DNA of 64,000 nucleotides, taken from an uncultured Nitrosospira sp. Its GTDB lineage: Bacteria; Nitrospirota; Nitrospiria; Nitrospirales; Nitrospiraceae. The first letter of the stretch is position 1; each line of letters begins with the position of its first letter. The DNA lies in the NCBI GenBank assembly GCA_900696515.1, contig CAADGK010000079.1:1-64000 (forward strand), read 5' to 3'. The notes under the pieces were generated by a model that saw only the letters and a list, made by a program, of their open reading frames with translations, was not told where the DNA came from and did no database searches. Position numbers and translations under genes: made by a program. This document shows positions 1 to 8,506 of this stretch, piece after piece.

Positions 1-62
1 AGGTTGAGATCATCGATATGGAATTTAAGGCCGGCACGAAGTCACAAATTCGGATTGTGTGA
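1..62 (+). CDS. C-terminal end of an upstream gene (possibly Rieske protein)
   Basis: An open frame runs in from the left edge and ends at the TGA at 60-62, encoding about 19 residues ending KSQIRIV. It is too short to identify by sequence. It stops 12 bp before the cytochrome b start, so it is probably the preceding cistron of the same operon. A Rieske iron-sulfur protein usually sits there in bc-type operons, but that is context only. Confidence 0.4.
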   Translation, partial: VEIIDMEFKAGTKSQIRIV

Positions 63-74
63 GCGCGTAGCATC

Positions 75-1202
75 ATGGATATGAAACACTCATCGCCTGC
101 CGTGATCCCTGATCATCAGCCCAGCACGAGTGAAAAGGTTCTCGCCTTTCTCGACGAACGGCTCGGACTCAAGGAAATGCAGGCGAAGATGCTCAATGAG
201 CCGATTCCGGGAGGCTCGCGTTGGGCCTATGTGTTCGGTTCGATCTTGTTGTTCATCTTTGCCATGCAAGCGGTCACTGGCACCATGCTCATGTTCTACT
301 ATGTGCCGACTGCGGACCACGCGTACGATAGCACGCAGTATATTATCCACGACGTCGACTACGGCTGGTTTTTGCTCAGCTACCATTTCTGGGGCTCCAG
401 TGCGATGGTCGTCTGTGTGTTTGCCCATATGTCCCAGGTTTTCCTCTGGGGGGCGTACAAAAAACCTCGGGAACTGCTCTGGCTGGTCGGGCTCGCTCTC
501 TTCGGAATCGTCATTACATTCGGCTTTACCGGATATCTTCTTCCTTGGGATCAACGCGCATTCTGGGCCACGCTCGTGGGCGTTGAAATTTTGGACAAGA
601 CGCCGATCGTCGGGGATTTTATCGCGAGGTTTTTGAAGGGCGGGGCAAGTCCTGGACAGATGACGTTGAGCCGCTTTTTTGTTCTTCATGTGATGATCCT
701 CCCTGCGGCATTGATGGCGTTGGCAGGGCTCCACATCTTCCTGTTTCGTGTGGCGGCTCCAGCCGGCCCCTTTAAAGGGACCACGGAAGAGATCAAGGCG
801 AAAACCGACTACTTCTTCCCTCGTCAAATCTGGAAAGACATTGTCGGGATGGCCTTTGTCTTTGTCGGCCTTTGTGCCCTGGCCCTCTGGGAACCGGTCG
901 TATTGCTCGATAAGGCGACACCGGATCCTGGGGAGTATCACCCGGAGCCGGAGTGGTACTTTCTCTTTTACTTCCAGCTGTTACGGCTGAAGCTTTTTGC
1001 GGGACAGTTTGGCCAGTTTATGGGGGCCGTTGCACTGCCGGTTCTATTTATGGGGCTGATGGTCGCGCTTCCATTTTTCGATAAGGATCCTGAGCGGAAT
1101 ATTTTCAAGCGACCGATTGCGCTGATTGTCTGGATTGTGATTATGGTTGTGATTGCACTCTTTACAGTGGCGGCCGTGATTAATCGAGAGTTCCTAGACT
1201 AA
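75..1202 (+). CDS. Cytochrome b/b6-type subunit of a quinol:cytochrome c oxidoreductase
   Basis: Diheme membrane subunit of a complex III-type enzyme, 375 aa. The N-terminal half is cytochrome b6-like, with heme ligand pairs His104/His118 and His205/His220 (spacings 14 and 15). LPWDQ lies at about 156-160. The C-terminal part resembles subunit IV and carries the quinol-site motif PEWY at 292-295. Length and hydrophobic segments suggest a b6 domain fused to a shortened subunit IV with about seven to eight helices. The start ATG follows the upstream stop by 12 bp, so the gene is part of the respiratory operon. Family assignment is firm. Whether the complex runs forward (quinol oxidation) or in reverse cannot be told from sequence. 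Confidence 0.93.
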   Translation: MDMKHSSPAVIPDHQPSTSEKVLAFLDERLGLKEMQAKMLNEPIPGGSRWAYVFGSILLFIFAMQAVTGTMLMFYYVPTADHAYDSTQYIIHDVDYGWFLLSYHFWGSSAMVVCVFAHMSQVFLWGAYKKPRELLWLVGLALFGIVITFGFTGYLLPWDQRAFWATLVGVEILDKTPIVGDFIARFLKGGASPGQMTLSRFFVLHVMILPAALMALAGLHIFLFRVAAPAGPFKGTTEEIKAKTDYFFPRQIWKDIVGMAFVFVGLCALALWEPVVLLDKATPDPGEYHPEPEWYFLFYFQLLRLKLFAGQFGQFMGAVALPVLFMGLMVALPFFDKDPERNIFKRPIALIVWIVIMVVIALFTVAAVINREFLD

Positions 1203-1226
1203 CGACCATTCATACGAACTGAGCAT

Positions 1227-2222
1227 ATGGCTGAAGAACGCGAATCAATGTCCCCTACGAAGATTGGATTCGGCATCCTCTGGTCCGCCTGCTGGACCGG
1301 CATCCCGATCAAAGCCGTGTTTGCCGTGATGGCGATGACCATGGGGCTCGTCCATTTCGAGGGAAGATTCGGGCTTGCCTTCCTTATGTTGCTTGCCAGT
1401 CCGGTGACTGTGTTTGCAGCTCCGGCGATCATGGCGATCTATGACACTCATTTTGGCGAGGGGATCGGTCTTCCGCTTATCTTCGGAGCCTCCATTCCTA
1501 TCGATATCTGGGCGCTCGGTCTCGTCGGTCGAACCTTCTTTCTGGAGCGCCTGAAGAAGGAGCCCCCGCATGACGGGCTCGGATTTGCCATTTGGTGGAG
1601 GACGGCCCTTATCGGCACATTGATCATGCCCATTCTGTGGGGAATCGTCAGTAAAGTGACAGAGACGGCCATCAGCGCCTCCCATTCACTCGCGGATATG
1701 GAAGCCTTACGGCACATCTATGATACGGGGTTGCCGGTCGCGGAGCGCATTGGGCTAGAGCTGACGGTATGGGGATCGATTTCTTCTGCGGTGCTTTTCA
1801 TCCTGGCGGTGATCGGCGTGTCTGTGCTTGGACAGGCCATTCGGCGTATTGCGGAGGATTGTCGCCAGGCACCTGAAAACTATCAGGGCCTTGTGACCCG
1901 ATGGGACTTGATGCGTGTGCCGAACGACCAAGGCCTGCTCCTGGCCTCACTGGCCGGAGCCGGGGTGGTGTTCTCGCTTGTATTCTGGACCATCCTTCCT
2001 GTGACAACCCCTCACCCTCATGAGTGTTGTGCGAAGCCGGAGGTTCAAGCAGAACCGGTCTATAAACCAGTCGAAGCATTAAATAAGAACACCCAACGGC
2101 TAGCTGCGGTCGCCGCACAAGTTGAGGCGATGGAAAAGCAGAAATCTGAAACCAAAGGGCAAAAAGAGAAGGGCAAGGGGAAGCCGGCAGGCGCAGCCCC
2201 CTCTGACAATTCGAAACCGTAA
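1227..2222 (+). CDS. Polytopic membrane protein of unknown function in the respiratory operon
   Basis: A 331-aa protein with about six hydrophobic segments (roughly residues 15-40, 45-75, 80-105, 125-150, 180-205 and 235-265) and a hydrophilic tail rich in Lys, Glu, Gly and Pro. A His-Pro-His-Glu-Cys-Cys cluster sits just after the last helix and could bind metal, which is inference. I do not recognise the family. It lies 24 bp after cytochrome b and 16 bp before the CydA-like gene on the same strand, so a structural or assembly role in that complex is likely. Confidence 0.75.
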   Translation: MAEERESMSPTKIGFGILWSACWTGIPIKAVFAVMAMTMGLVHFEGRFGLAFLMLLASPVTVFAAPAIMAIYDTHFGEGIGLPLIFGASIPIDIWALGLVGRTFFLERLKKEPPHDGLGFAIWWRTALIGTLIMPILWGIVSKVTETAISASHSLADMEALRHIYDTGLPVAERIGLELTVWGSISSAVLFILAVIGVSVLGQAIRRIAEDCRQAPENYQGLVTRWDLMRVPNDQGLLLASLAGAGVVFSLVFWTILPVTTPHPHECCAKPEVQAEPVYKPVEALNKNTQRLAAVAAQVEAMEKQKSETKGQKEKGKGKPAGAAPSDNSKP

Positions 2223-2238
2223 CTTGCGAGGTGATGTG

Positions 2239-4092
2239 GTGAGTGCCATACAGGAGGTCGAAACAGTTCAACGGGCTCTCCGGGCCATTCGTGGTCAAGA
2301 GCGATGGCTTCTCGGTCTCTTGTTCACGGCGGGTTGGTTTCTCCTCCCTTCCATGGGTCTTGCCGCCGAGGGGACCGCTGCCGGGCCGACTGAGTACAGA
2401 GACATTCCCTATATCGGCAGCCGAAATCTTGTCTGGATTGTTGCCCAGCTCCACCTCCTGCTCGCCGGTTTCGTGCTGGGTGTGCCAATTTTTGCCTGGC
2501 TGTGCGAAGTGATTGCTTGGAGGGGAGGCGAGAAGCGGTACGACAAACTGGCCAAGGAGTTTACAAAACTTCTGACGTCGGCCTATGCCACGACCGCATT
2601 ATTCGGCGGAATTCTGCTGTTCCTCTTGGTCGCATTCTATCCAAAGCTCATGAACTACCTGACGGATGTCTTTTTCCCGTCTTTCCTCCTGTACTGCCTG
2701 CTCTTTCTCCTGGAAACCGCGACGCTCTACCTGTACTGGTACGGCTGGGATGCGATGCAATATGGCAGAAAGAAAACCTTGCACGTGTTTCTCGGGTTCC
2801 TTCTGAATTTCTTCGCTTTATTCATCATGATCGTCCCCAATGCATGGGCGACATTTCAATCAAGCCCGGTCGTGATCGCCGATGGGACGGCGTTCGAGCG
2901 TGCATGGGCTGCGACGTGGAACCCAACCTGGTGGCCGATCAATATTCACCGATTGATCGCCAACGTCGTGTTGGGCGGTTATATCTGCGGGGCCTATGCC
3001 GGAGTTCGATACTTGTCGGTGAAGAGCACCGAGGATCGGGAACATTACGATTGGATGGGTTACGTTGGCAATTTCATTGGAGTGTTCGGGCTCCTGGCTC
3101 TGCCGTTCGCCGGCTATTGGCTCATGCGAGAAATCTATCAGTACAACCAGCAGATGGGAATCACGCTGATGGGTGGATTTTTGTCCTGGCTCTTTATCAT
3201 TCAAGCCATGCTGATCGGCGTCCTATTCCTTGGATCCAACTATTACTTCTGGCTCGGAATTACCTACCGTATCCCAGGGTCTGAGGCGAAGTACCGACGC
3301 GCGATGCTGATGATGCTCATCAGTTTACTGCTTTGCCTTGCCGTTTGGATGACGCCGCATTCTCTTGTCGCCAGTATCGAAGAAGCGCAAAAAATGGGTG
3401 GGGCACACCATCCGCTGCTCGGCGTACTGGGGGTCATGTCGGCCAAAATGACGGTGTCCAACCTCATGATTCTTATTACCTTCATGAGTTTCGTGATGTA
3501 CTGGCGGGCAGGAAAACAGGATACGGCAGGGTGGGCGAAGCTGGGAAAGGCGGTGATGGGTGCCGTCCTGGTTGTGGCCAGTCTGGCCGTCATCGTTCTC
3601 GGCGTATGGGGTTATTTTGTACCGGCAATCGTCCGTATCAACTATTTCTCAACCTCGCAGGTGGCGATCGTCGGCTTTGTCATTCTGACGATCACGCCGT
3701 TGACGGCGCTCCTGCTCAAGAGCGCCAAGACGACAACGGAAATGGTATGGGGCAGCATGCCCCCTCGCGCCGGATATGCGCTGGTGCTCAATGCCGTTAT
3801 GGTGATTTTATTGATGACGTTGATGGGTTATGCACGGTCTTCTTCCCGGGTTCATTGGCATGTGTATGGAGTCATGCGTGATACGTCGCCCTATGCCTAT
3901 TCGCCGGCTCTCGGCAGCGCATCATTGATTATGGCATTCTGCACGTTCTTCTTCTGTATCCTCGTGGCGTTTATCTTCTGGGTGGCGACCATGGGCGATA
4001 AATACAAGGCGGCAGCCGGATCCGGCGGAAAAGGAGAGCTGCCACATGGTATTCCGGCCATGGCCGGGGGCGCACCGGAGGAGCGGCAATAG
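2239..4092 (+). CDS. Cytochrome bd-like (CydA-related) membrane protein
   Basis: A large polytopic protein (617 aa from the GTG at 2239) with about 13-14 hydrophobic segments, longer than classical CydA (about 520 aa). CydA-like features are a His in the first helix (AQLHLLLAGF), a Glu in the helix reading LLETATLYLYWYGWD, the PNAWATFQ segment matching the NGWMQ region of CydA, and a His in IHRLIANVVLGGY that would match the b558 ligand. The frame is open further upstream, but GTG 2239 has a good Shine-Dalgarno (GAGGTG, 2228-2233) and avoids overlapping the previous gene. No CydB partner is adjacent. I infer a heme-bearing quinol- or oxygen-interacting subunit; true oxidase activity is uncertain. 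Confidence 0.85.
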   Translation: MSAIQEVETVQRALRAIRGQERWLLGLLFTAGWFLLPSMGLAAEGTAAGPTEYRDIPYIGSRNLVWIVAQLHLLLAGFVLGVPIFAWLCEVIAWRGGEKRYDKLAKEFTKLLTSAYATTALFGGILLFLLVAFYPKLMNYLTDVFFPSFLLYCLLFLLETATLYLYWYGWDAMQYGRKKTLHVFLGFLLNFFALFIMIVPNAWATFQSSPVVIADGTAFERAWAATWNPTWWPINIHRLIANVVLGGYICGAYAGVRYLSVKSTEDREHYDWMGYVGNFIGVFGLLALPFAGYWLMREIYQYNQQMGITLMGGFLSWLFIIQAMLIGVLFLGSNYYFWLGITYRIPGSEAKYRRAMLMMLISLLLCLAVWMTPHSLVASIEEAQKMGGAHHPLLGVLGVMSAKMTVSNLMILITFMSFVMYWRAGKQDTAGWAKLGKAVMGAVLVVASLAVIVLGVWGYFVPAIVRINYFSTSQVAIVGFVILTITPLTALLLKSAKTTTEMVWGSMPPRAGYALVLNAVMVILLMTLMGYARSSSRVHWHVYGVMRDTSPYAYSPALGSASLIMAFCTFFFCILVAFIFWVATMGDKYKAAAGSGGKGELPHGIPAMAGGAPEERQ

Positions 4093-4123
4093 AGGGAAGA
4101 GAGTTGTGAGTTTTGAATTGTAA

Positions 4124-4153
4124 GTGTTGAGTGAATGAAACAGAGCTCAACAC
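4124..4153 (+). repeat. Intercistronic stem-loop
   Basis: GTGTTGAG (4124-4131) and CTCAACAC (4146-4153) form a perfect 8-bp stem with a 14-nt loop. It lies in the roughly 90-bp gap between the CydA-like gene and the first cytochrome c. It has no U-tract, so it is more likely an RNA-processing or stability element or a small intergenic repeat than a terminator. Confidence 0.4.
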
Positions 4154-4184
4154 AGGTGATTCAGTACTACAAATTAGAGGGTAT

Positions 4185-4808
4185 ATGAGTGAAGTCGCGC
4201 AATTACAGCTGATCGCACTGTCGATTGTCGGGGTTGGAATTCTCATCCTCCTCTTCATCAAGGCCGTTTTTATTCGGGTGACGGGGTTTGTCTTCATCGT
4301 CCTGGGACTGTTTTCATTGATGTCCCTGGCGGTGCCTCAGTTGGCCTCACTCCCCCCGGCGGAAGAGAAAATAGATATTGCCAGTATCAAAACCCCAACC
4401 GACATTGCCACAATCGGGCAGACAGTGTTTTTCAGCAAAGGTCAATGTGCGTTGTGCCATTCGATCGGACCCAGCGAGTCCGCTCGATGCCCGGATCTGA
4501 AGGGTATTGGCGCCAAGCTCAGCAAAGATTTTCTCTATGAAAGCCTGACGGATCCACAGGCGTTTGTGTATCAGGATTACCGGCATGGTGGTGTGCCGAA
4601 GGAATACCCAGCCACTATGCCCGCGATTAATAAGGATCCAATCGGACTCTCGAAGAATGAAATTTTAGCGGTCATCGCGTTTCTGCAGCAAATGAGCGGC
4701 GAACCGATCTCCGTCAGCGTCTCAGAGCTTGAAATTCCCGGTAAAGCGCCGTCTGCTCCCGTGAAATCAGCGGAAGCGGCACTCGTGGCGGACGCACACA
4801 CGAATTAG
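4185..4808 (+). CDS. Membrane-anchored monoheme cytochrome c
   Basis: A 208-aa protein with two hydrophobic N-terminal segments (about 5-28 and 30-55) followed by a periplasmic cytochrome c domain. One CXXCH heme site is visible, CALCH (Cys88, Cys91, His92), with a likely distal Met in the PATMP segment. The frame is open from 4131, but ATG 4185 (SD AGAGG at 4176-4180) puts the first helix at the N-terminus. It should shuttle electrons from the bc/bd-like complex. A second, similar membrane cytochrome c follows 9 bp later. Confidence 0.88.
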   Translation: MSEVAQLQLIALSIVGVGILILLFIKAVFIRVTGFVFIVLGLFSLMSLAVPQLASLPPAEEKIDIASIKTPTDIATIGQTVFFSKGQCALCHSIGPSESARCPDLKGIGAKLSKDFLYESLTDPQAFVYQDYRHGGVPKEYPATMPAINKDPIGLSKNEILAVIAFLQQMSGEPISVSVSELEIPGKAPSAPVKSAEAALVADAHTN

Positions 4809-4817
4809 GAGGAATGT

Positions 4818-5534
4818 ATGGGGGCGTTAGGGAAGCCGATCATTCTCATGGTAGGCATGTATGCGTTTCTGAAGTTTGTATTGCCAAATATACCAGGCTC
4901 CGCTCCGCTGCCCTCCAGCTTGATTTTCCTCTACCTTCTGCTGACGGCATCCGGGATCGTGATTTTTGAAACATTGAGTGGGGAGTCGAAGGATGCCTTC
5001 TGGGGGCCTATCCAACGATTTCTGACCGGTGAAAACATCGGCGGTCTCCAAGCGCTGCGCTACGGTGTCTTCATCCTGTTTCCGCTGCTGGTGGGATGGC
5101 AAACGTATGGGAGTACGGCGGTGAGCGATCTTCCTCCGACGGAAAGCCGAACGATTCATCCGGCGCCGCCAGGAGAATATACGGGACTCTCGAATCCTGT
5201 TCCCAAGACTCCCGAAAATATCATGCAGGGCAAGGGGTTTTACGCCGCCTATTGCTCTCCTTGTCACGGAGGAAACTTCGATGGCAAGGGACCAGCCGCT
5301 CGAGGATATATTCCTGCACCTGCTAATTTTGCGGACCCCACGACAATCGCCATGCTGCAAGAGAGTTATCTTTTCTGGCGGATTAAAAAGGGTGGCGTCG
5401 GCCTTCCGATCGAAGGGGCGCCATGGAAGTCGGCGATGCCCCGTTGGGAAGTTGAGCTACCCGATGAATGGATTTGGAAGATTATCATGGGAGAGTACGA
5501 CGGAGCCCACCAGTCCCCACGAACCTGGGAATAG
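4818..5534 (+). CDS. Membrane-anchored monoheme cytochrome c
   Basis: A 238-aa protein with three N-terminal hydrophobic segments (about 5-22, 30-50 and 78-95) and a C-terminal class I-like cytochrome c domain with the heme site CSPCH (Cys146, Cys149, His150). A Met in SAMPRW is a candidate axial ligand. A strong SD (AGGAGG, 4808-4813) precedes ATG 4818. It is the second c-type cytochrome of the operon, and its membrane anchoring suggests it is a fixed subunit of the complex and not a soluble carrier. Confidence 0.88.
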   Translation: MGALGKPIILMVGMYAFLKFVLPNIPGSAPLPSSLIFLYLLLTASGIVIFETLSGESKDAFWGPIQRFLTGENIGGLQALRYGVFILFPLLVGWQTYGSTAVSDLPPTESRTIHPAPPGEYTGLSNPVPKTPENIMQGKGFYAAYCSPCHGGNFDGKGPAARGYIPAPANFADPTTIAMLQESYLFWRIKKGGVGLPIEGAPWKSAMPRWEVELPDEWIWKIIMGEYDGAHQSPRTWE

Positions 5535-5586
5535 GGCAGCCATAGACCGTGGATGGACGTAGGTGTGTAGGGAGAATGAGGGCAGC

Positions 5587-6423
5587 ATGAAACCGGCGAA
5601 TCAGATCATGAAGCAGGTTCTGCGTAGTGGAATCGGCGTGCTTACGGCCATTGTTGTGGTCGGAGGGGCAACCATCAGTTTTGCCCAGGAGAGCGTTTCG
5701 GTTCGCGCCACGCTGATGACAGGGGGGGTTCCCGTTGACGATCCAAGCGCGGCAGTCTGGACCAGTGCGCCGCCTGCTACGTTCCCCATGTCCCCACAGG
5801 TACATTGGCAGAATCGTATCCAGGAAGTGACGGTCAAGGATGTCATCGTGCGGGCTCTTCATGACGGGAAGCAGATGGCGGTGCTTGTCGAATATGCCGA
5901 TCCAACCCAGGATCCTGACGATGCCGCAGCGCTTGAGTTCATGGTAGGCGACAAGAAGGCGCACTTTGCTCATGGTCAGCCGATGCTGCAAGTTGAGGGA
6001 GGGCCGGTCAATATCTGGTTCTGGAAGAACAAGACGGGCAAGGCCGTCGATATGAACGCGAAGGGTTTCGGCACCTTGAAGGCGCAAGAACATCAGGATG
6101 TGAAAGCAAAAGGTATCTATTCGAACGGAACGTGGAAGGTCGTGTTCTCGCGTGATTTGTCGACGGGGCACGCTGAAGAGGACGTGCAAATTGCACCGGG
6201 GCAATTCATCAGCATCGCCTTCGCGGTCTGGGATGGGCGAAAAGACGGCGCCGGAGATCTTGTCGAGAAGGGGTCACAAAAGGCCGTCTCGTCCTGGTGG
6301 TATTTTCGAGCCGATGCTCCGCCGGATTATTCCGGTTATATGTACGCAGCGATTGCTGCGGCATTGGCCTTGGGGTTTCAGTTTGTTCTGATCAGAAAAC
6401 TCAAGAAAGGGCAGTCAGCATGA
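5587..6423 (+). CDS. Ethylbenzene dehydrogenase gamma-type heme b-binding protein (NxrC-like)
   Basis: A 278-aa exported protein with a signal peptide (residues 1 to about 34, ending SFAQ), a beta-rich domain of the DMSO-reductase-family gamma subunit type (EB_dh), and a single C-terminal transmembrane helix (about 250-270) followed by a Lys-rich tail. Supporting segments are VWTSAPPATFPM near the start, the FWKNK region, and the WDGRKDGAGD segment near the end. This family binds one heme b and carries electrons between a molybdenum enzyme and the membrane. The start ATG 5587 is preferred over upstream in-frame codons because it gives a clean signal peptide. It overlaps the next gene by 4 bp (ATGA). 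Confidence 0.8.
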   Translation: MKPANQIMKQVLRSGIGVLTAIVVVGGATISFAQESVSVRATLMTGGVPVDDPSAAVWTSAPPATFPMSPQVHWQNRIQEVTVKDVIVRALHDGKQMAVLVEYADPTQDPDDAAALEFMVGDKKAHFAHGQPMLQVEGGPVNIWFWKNKTGKAVDMNAKGFGTLKAQEHQDVKAKGIYSNGTWKVVFSRDLSTGHAEEDVQIAPGQFISIAFAVWDGRKDGAGDLVEKGSQKAVSSWWYFRADAPPDYSGYMYAAIAAALALGFQFVLIRKLKKGQSA

Positions 6424-7445
6424 AGGCGGCACGGCTGGGTGTCATTGGATTAGCGGCAGGGATCATCAGCGGCGCAGCGTTGCTCGCCGGAGGGTGTGCC
6501 AACGAGCAAGAGAAGCGTGGACATGAGCTCTATACCCACTACTGCAGCGATTGTCACGGTGAAAGCGGCAAGCAGAACGAAGGTTTTAATTGGTCATCGA
6601 TGCCGGATCCGAAACCGAAAGATTTGTCGAACAAGTCCGAGATGAGCACATTCAAGGATGAGGATCTCTTCGCGACCATTTCCCGCGACATGTTGGACAC
6701 GACCGAAGAAGGCGGGGACACAATCGGTGACGACGATTTTGCCGTTCCGACCATGCCGACGTTCAAGTATACCCTGTCCGAGGATGAGGTGTGGGCGATC
6801 GTCGGGCATGTCCGCACGCTGCATGGGATGAAGATGGAGTTTAATGTCGCGGCACGCAAGACCTCGCTTGAAGAAGGGTTGAAAAACGCCCAGACGAAGT
6901 TCGAACAAACGAAGCAGGCCTATGAGGCGGCGGAAAAGAAAGCCAGTGACGAAGCTGAGCGCAAGAGCGAGCAGTTGAAGAAGGATGTGGATGTGGATGA
7001 GTCTGCCTATGCGGCTGAACAGGCCGCGATGGTCCAGGCTAAAAAGGAGATGGATGTTGCACAGGTTGCACTGACTAATTTCTCGACCAGACCCGGCAAA
7101 GGAGTGAGTGTTCCCAGACCGGATTTGACGGTCAAACCTGCGGAAGCGGCGAAATTGATTGATCGTGGGAAACAACTCTACGAAAACAAGTACGGATGTA
7201 ACGGTTGTCACAATCTGGCAGGGGAAGGCGGGAAAATCGGTCCTGCGCTTGATCGGGCAGGGTTTCGGTTGAATGCTACCTGGATCTACCGCTGGCTGAA
7301 GAATCCTCAGGCGATGGATTCTCATACGCGTATGCCGGCTTTGGGCCTCAATGATGCGGATGCAAAGGCTGTCACTATCTATGTATCCACGCTCAGAGCC
7401 CCGAAGGAGGAACCATCCACGGTGAAACCGGTCGAGAAGCCTTAG
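6420..7445 (+). CDS. Diheme cytochrome c lipoprotein with coiled-coil linker
   Basis: A 341-aa protein with a lipoprotein signal (LLAGGC, lipidated Cys26) and two cytochrome c domains. The first heme site is CSDCH (Cys42, Cys45, His46) and the second is CNGCH (Cys260, Cys263, His264). Between them, residues about 140-220 are Ala/Glu/Lys-rich and predicted to form a coiled coil, which would act as a spacer between the hemes. Translation is coupled to the preceding gene by an ATGA overlap. It closes the respiratory operon and is a good candidate for the electron exit toward a terminal oxidase or nitrite oxidoreductase. Confidence 0.87.
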   Translation: MKAARLGVIGLAAGIISGAALLAGGCANEQEKRGHELYTHYCSDCHGESGKQNEGFNWSSMPDPKPKDLSNKSEMSTFKDEDLFATISRDMLDTTEEGGDTIGDDDFAVPTMPTFKYTLSEDEVWAIVGHVRTLHGMKMEFNVAARKTSLEEGLKNAQTKFEQTKQAYEAAEKKASDEAERKSEQLKKDVDVDESAYAAEQAAMVQAKKEMDVAQVALTNFSTRPGKGVSVPRPDLTVKPAEAAKLIDRGKQLYENKYGCNGCHNLAGEGGKIGPALDRAGFRLNATWIYRWLKNPQAMDSHTRMPALGLNDADAKAVTIYVSTLRAPKEEPSTVKPVEKP

Positions 7446-7561
7446 CAGGTTGTGGGCATTAGCCGGGTCGTCAAGGATGATACGAGGCTTGGGCTACGGG
7501 TGCACATCGGCCATGGCGGAATCCTAACCGTGGGCATCACGATCCGAAGACCGTTGTTCTG

Positions 7562-8455
7562 TTAAGCGGATACTCCCCCCAGCAGTCCCAAAAGGAGCGC
7601 AACGCCTACCCAAATGTGACTACGGAACATGGCGAATGCGCGTGAGGGAGAGACCGGTTCCTGCAGGTCGCTCACCTGTTTGATAAAAAATAAGCCCACA
7701 CCAAACAGCGTACAATAAAAAGGCCATTGCAGCTGGTTGAGCCATCCGGCAATGGTGAACAAGACGAGCATGGCCGCGAGTGCAAGACCTACCCCGCGGT
7801 GGAGTGATGAGCCGAAATAGAGTGCGGCGGATTTCACTCCCACTCGCCGATCATCTTCCAGGTCTTGCAGGGCATAGATCGTGTCGTAGGCTATGGCCCA
7901 CATGGCGGTTGCGCCAAAGAGCAACCAAGCGGAAGCGTCCAACTGCTCTCTGACTGCAGCCCAGCCCATAATTGTTCCCCAGCCAAAGGCAATTCCAAGC
8001 ATGGCCTGAGGAATGTGGATCCATCGTTTAGAGAAAGGATACAATGCCGCTAATCCGACAGCCATGGGGGAGAGCCAGGCGACGAGCGGGGGAAGCGCGA
8101 GCAGCAAGCCGGCCGCAACCAGCAGCAACAAGCCGAGCAGCGTATAGGCTTGACGGCGGGACAACTCTCCTGATGCCAGCGGGCGAGTCTTGGTGCGGCT
8201 CACTTGTCGATCAAAGGCCTGATCGGCCAGATCGTTCATAATGACGCCGGCACTGCGCATGACAAATGCGCCTCCGGTAAACACCACGAGTAGCTTCAGG
8301 GGCGGGATCCCTCGAGCTGCGAGGACCAGCGCCCACAGAGTGGGCAAGAGTAACAAATAGGTGCCTGTCTGGTTCGGCAAACGGATTAACCGGGCAAGGG
8401 CAGACCAAGGAAGGATAGAAGAAGCCGCCGATGAGAAAGCTGCCGGAGCGGACAT
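7562..8455 (-). CDS. UbiA-family polyprenyltransferase
   Basis: Integral membrane aromatic prenyltransferase, 297 aa, with about eight to nine helices. The first Asp-rich motif is NDLADQAFD (Asn74, Asp75, Asp78, Asp82) and the second is YDTIYALQDLEDD (about 194-206); both bind the Mg-diphosphate of the prenyl donor. The sequence looks like 4-hydroxybenzoate polyprenyltransferase (UbiA). Nitrospira is generally thought to use menaquinone, so MqnP of the futalosine pathway, a close relative, is an equally good assignment. The gene is convergent with the respiratory operon and diverges from the caspase-like gene. Confidence 0.88.
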   Translation of the reverse strand: MSAPAAFSSAASSILPWSALARLIRLPNQTGTYLLLLPTLWALVLAARGIPPLKLLVVFTGGAFVMRSAGVIMNDLADQAFDRQVSRTKTRPLASGELSRRQAYTLLGLLLLVAAGLLLALPPLVAWLSPMAVGLAALYPFSKRWIHIPQAMLGIAFGWGTIMGWAAVREQLDASAWLLFGATAMWAIAYDTIYALQDLEDDRRVGVKSAALYFGSSLHRGVGLALAAMLVLFTIAGWLNQLQWPFYCTLFGVGLFFIKQVSDLQEPVSPSRAFAMFRSHIWVGVALLLGLLGGVSA

Positions 8456-8506
8456 GCTGCGACCTTAGCCCAGCGAAAATGGGCTGTCAACGGGCCTGGA
8501 CCGGTT

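Noticed and set aside
2502-3284. A 260-codon frame in a second plus-strand phase of the CydA-like gene
   Set aside because: It is a shadow of a strongly supported membrane protein, with no ribosome site and no hydrophobic pattern.
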